Of a stretch of DNA of 15,383 bases, positions 14,075 through 15,383 are shown piece by piece. Below the pieces are notes generated by a model. The model was given only the letters and a program-made list of their open reading frames with translations, made no database searches and was not told the origin of the DNA. The position numbers and the translations under genes are program-made. This DNA is from DATJSJ01 sp035504175 (GTDB lineage Bacteria > Pseudomonadota > Alphaproteobacteria > Acetobacterales > Acetobacteraceae), in contig DATJSJ010000222.1 of NCBI GenBank assembly GCA_035504175.1, forward strand, positions 1-15,383. The letters are read 5' to 3'. Numbering within the stretch: position 1 is the stretch's first letter; every line of letters starts with the position of its first letter.

Positions 14075-14227
14075 AGCATGCAGACAGGCGGAACCGGTCC
14101 GGCATCACGCGCGCTTGCGCGGCCGCGCGGCGGCCGATCCTCAGAATGAGCGGCAGGCATCCTTCGGGCGAAACGCCGCAGAGGCGCGCCCGTCGACACG
14201 ACGAAAGGGCGGCAACGAAGCGCGCGG

Positions 14228-14593
14228 TCAGGCCGGCACCTCGGCGTCGACCGCGAGGCTGAGCTCATGCGCGGCGCTCCAGGCCCGCGCTCCGTCGAGC
14301 AGCCGGTCGGCCAGGTCCGCCGCCCCGCCGCGCTCCAGCATGCGCGCCAGCGGCTGCACCGCCAGCCGCGAGCGCCCGTCGCCGTCGGTGCCCCGCACCG
14401 CGAACGCCGCCATCACTTCGCGCCCCCACAGGAACAGCCCGACATCGAAGCCGAGCTCGTCGGCCTCCACCATCGCTGCGTTCGCCAGGCGGCAGAAGCG
14501 CACCGCATCCGCGGCATCGGCAAAGCCAAAGCCGTTCGGCGGCATCACCGCCCGATCAACCACCACCGTCTCAACCGAGAGTGTCACGTGCAT
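14228..14593 (-). CDS. hypothetical protein
   Basis: The 121-residue product reads MHVTLSVETVVVDRAVMPPN, a Gly/Phe/Ala-rich stretch, an Ala-rich helix (AVRFCRLANAAMVEADELGF), a strand-like DVGLFLWGREVMAAFAVRGT, then a helical C-terminal part. There is no signal peptide or membrane span, and only one cysteine. The ATG at 14593 has AGG about six bases upstream. A longer frame beginning at 14701 would run toward the ribosome binding site of the divergent flavoprotein and is less likely. It lies upstream of ade on the same strand, 193 bases away. No family is recognised; codon use matches the neighbours. Confidence 0.55.
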   Translation of the reverse strand: MHVTLSVETVVVDRAVMPPNGFGFADAADAVRFCRLANAAMVEADELGFDVGLFLWGREVMAAFAVRGTDGDGRSRLAVQPLARMLERGGAADLADRLLDGARAWSAAHELSLAVDAEVPA

Positions 14594-14729
14594 GACGACC
14601 TGCCGATCCGCGGTCCTGTCCGCCCGCAGCCTCGATCCGTTGCCGCCCAAGGTCCATGACGCAGCCCACACTCGCGACACAGCGGCACTCCGGCGCATCA
14701 TCGTGGCCGCGCAGCAGAGGGAGGCGAGG

Positions 14730-15305
14730 ATGGGACTGTCGGTGCCAGTGATCTACGGCTCGGTGCGATCGGACCGGCAGGGCATCCGCGCCGCGCGGCT
14801 CATGACGGCGCGGTTGCAAGCCCGCGGCCACGCAGCCGTGCTGATCGACCCGTTGGAACGCAAATTGCCGCTCCTCGACCGCATGTACAAGGAATATCGC
14901 GGCGACGCGCCGGCCGTGCTGGAGGAACTGGCCACGATCTACCGCGCCGCGGACGGGTTCGTCATCGTCTCCGGTGAATACAACAACGGCATCCCGCCGG
15001 CGTTGAAGAACCTGCTCGACCACTTCCTGGAGGAGTACTTCTGGCGACCCTCCGCCATCGTCTGCTACTCGTCCGGCAGCTTCGGCGGCGTGCGCGCCGC
15101 CATGCAACTACGGATGACACTGGGCGAACTCGGCATGCCCAGCATCCCCTCCATTCTGCCCTTCCCACAAATCGGCAGCACTCTCAGCGAGGCCGGCGAG
15201 CCCGCCGATCCGCGGGCGGAAGCGCGGATTGGGCGCTTCCTGGATGAATTCGAATGGTATGCAACCGCGCTGCAGACGCAGCGGCGGGGCGGCGTTCCGT
15301 ATTGA
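14730..15305 (+). CDS. NAD(P)H-dependent FMN reductase family flavoprotein
   Basis: The 191-residue protein has a flavodoxin-like fold of the NADPH-dependent FMN reductase family. The first strand and phosphate-binding loop are VIYGSVRSDRQG (7-18). GEYNNGIPPALKNLLDHF (82-99) is the flavin-ring contact block typical of the family, and YSSGSFGGVRAAMQLR (113-128) the next one. Such enzymes reduce free FMN, quinones, azo dyes or metal ions with NAD(P)H; the actual acceptor is not set by these motifs. The ATG at 14730 follows GGGAGGCGAGG, and the upstream in-frame extension is Arg/Ser-rich shadow. It is divergent from the hypothetical gene at 14593, with a 136-base gap holding any promoters. Confidence 0.9.
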   Translation: MGLSVPVIYGSVRSDRQGIRAARLMTARLQARGHAAVLIDPLERKLPLLDRMYKEYRGDAPAVLEELATIYRAADGFVIVSGEYNNGIPPALKNLLDHFLEEYFWRPSAIVCYSSGSFGGVRAAMQLRMTLGELGMPSIPSILPFPQIGSTLSEAGEPADPRAEARIGRFLDEFEWYATALQTQRRGGVPY

Positions 15306-15327
15306 GCGGGCGATCGTATGAAGAAGG

Positions 15328-15346
15328 CCAGGGGCTCTGCCCCTGG
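15328..15346. repeat. GC-rich hairpin resembling a dispersed Acetobacteraceae repeat
   Basis: CCAGGGGC (15328-15335) pairs with GCCCCTGG (15339-15346) around TCT, followed by TCCCCGGC. From memory, AGGGGCTCTGCCCCTGG-type units are scattered in many Acetobacteraceae genomes. It lies 22 bases after the flavoprotein stop. It could serve as a terminator stem, though no T run follows. The remaining bases to the right edge hold no gene. Confidence 0.5.
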
Positions 15347-15383
15347 TCCCCGGCAAAGGCTCGGCGTTTGCAATCCTAGACTT

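Noticed and set aside
12094..14262. Very long plus-strand open frame opposite ade (722 codons)
   Set aside because: It covers the adenine deaminase gene in antisense and has no recognisable domain or ribosome binding site; length follows from the lack of stops in GC-rich DNA.
1..15383. CRISPR array, transposase, phage or integron signatures
   Set aside because: No regularly spaced direct repeats and no protein with integrase, transposase, capsid or Cas motifs were seen on either strand.

Overview
The window is GC-rich (third codon positions almost all G or C) and carries bacterial housekeeping genes in the style of an alphaproteobacterium. An order-level guess of Rhodospirillales, family Acetobacteraceae, fits three things: the hslV-hslU pair with a propeptide-bearing HslV, the EF-G-like GTPase, and the short CCAGGGGC...GCCCCTGG repeat at the right edge. 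This placement is inference from gene content and style; no rRNA or phylogenetic marker was compared.

Layout, left to right. (1) 1-187: 3' end of an unidentified plus-strand gene, then an AT-rich palindromic element (about 190-320). (2) 334-1092, minus strand: sufE (Fe-S cluster assembly) behind a small one-helix membrane protein. (3) 1093-2225, plus strand: the most unusual region. It holds a 52-residue peptide with a textbook double-glycine leader (1445-1603), a structured 121-base spacer, and an eight-cysteine protein (1725-2225). This looks like a small candidate ribosomally made peptide locus without any recognisable modification enzyme or exporter in view. (4) 2315-4806, minus strand: a secreted SnoaL/DUF4440-like protein followed by hslV and hslU, the two-component heat-shock protease. 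(5) 5108-5275: a tiny Cys/Trp-rich protein, convergent with tRNA-Ala(GGC) at 5404-5479. (6) 5548-9603, minus strand: an EF-G-like GTPase with serine at the usual catalytic-histidine position, a small basic protein, and a GT-C membrane glycosyltransferase. (7) 9820-11259, plus: cardiolipin synthase-type phospholipase D enzyme, convergent with an endonuclease/exonuclease/phosphatase-family protein (11300-12028). (8) 12334-14034, minus: adenine deaminase. A coding-like but broken stretch lies just beyond its stop. (9) 14228-14593, minus: hypothetical protein, divergent from an NAD(P)H-dependent FMN reductase-type flavoprotein (14730-15305). The window ends in a dispersed-repeat-like hairpin.

Most of the window is ordinary chromosome: protein quality control (HslUV), Fe-S assembly, translation, membrane lipid and envelope synthesis, and purine salvage, with no phage, transposase, CRISPR or resistance genes. 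Very long antisense open frames opposite hslU, the EF-G-like gene and ade are composition artefacts. The best candidate for something undescribed is the double-glycine peptide plus Cys-rich protein pair at 1445-2225.
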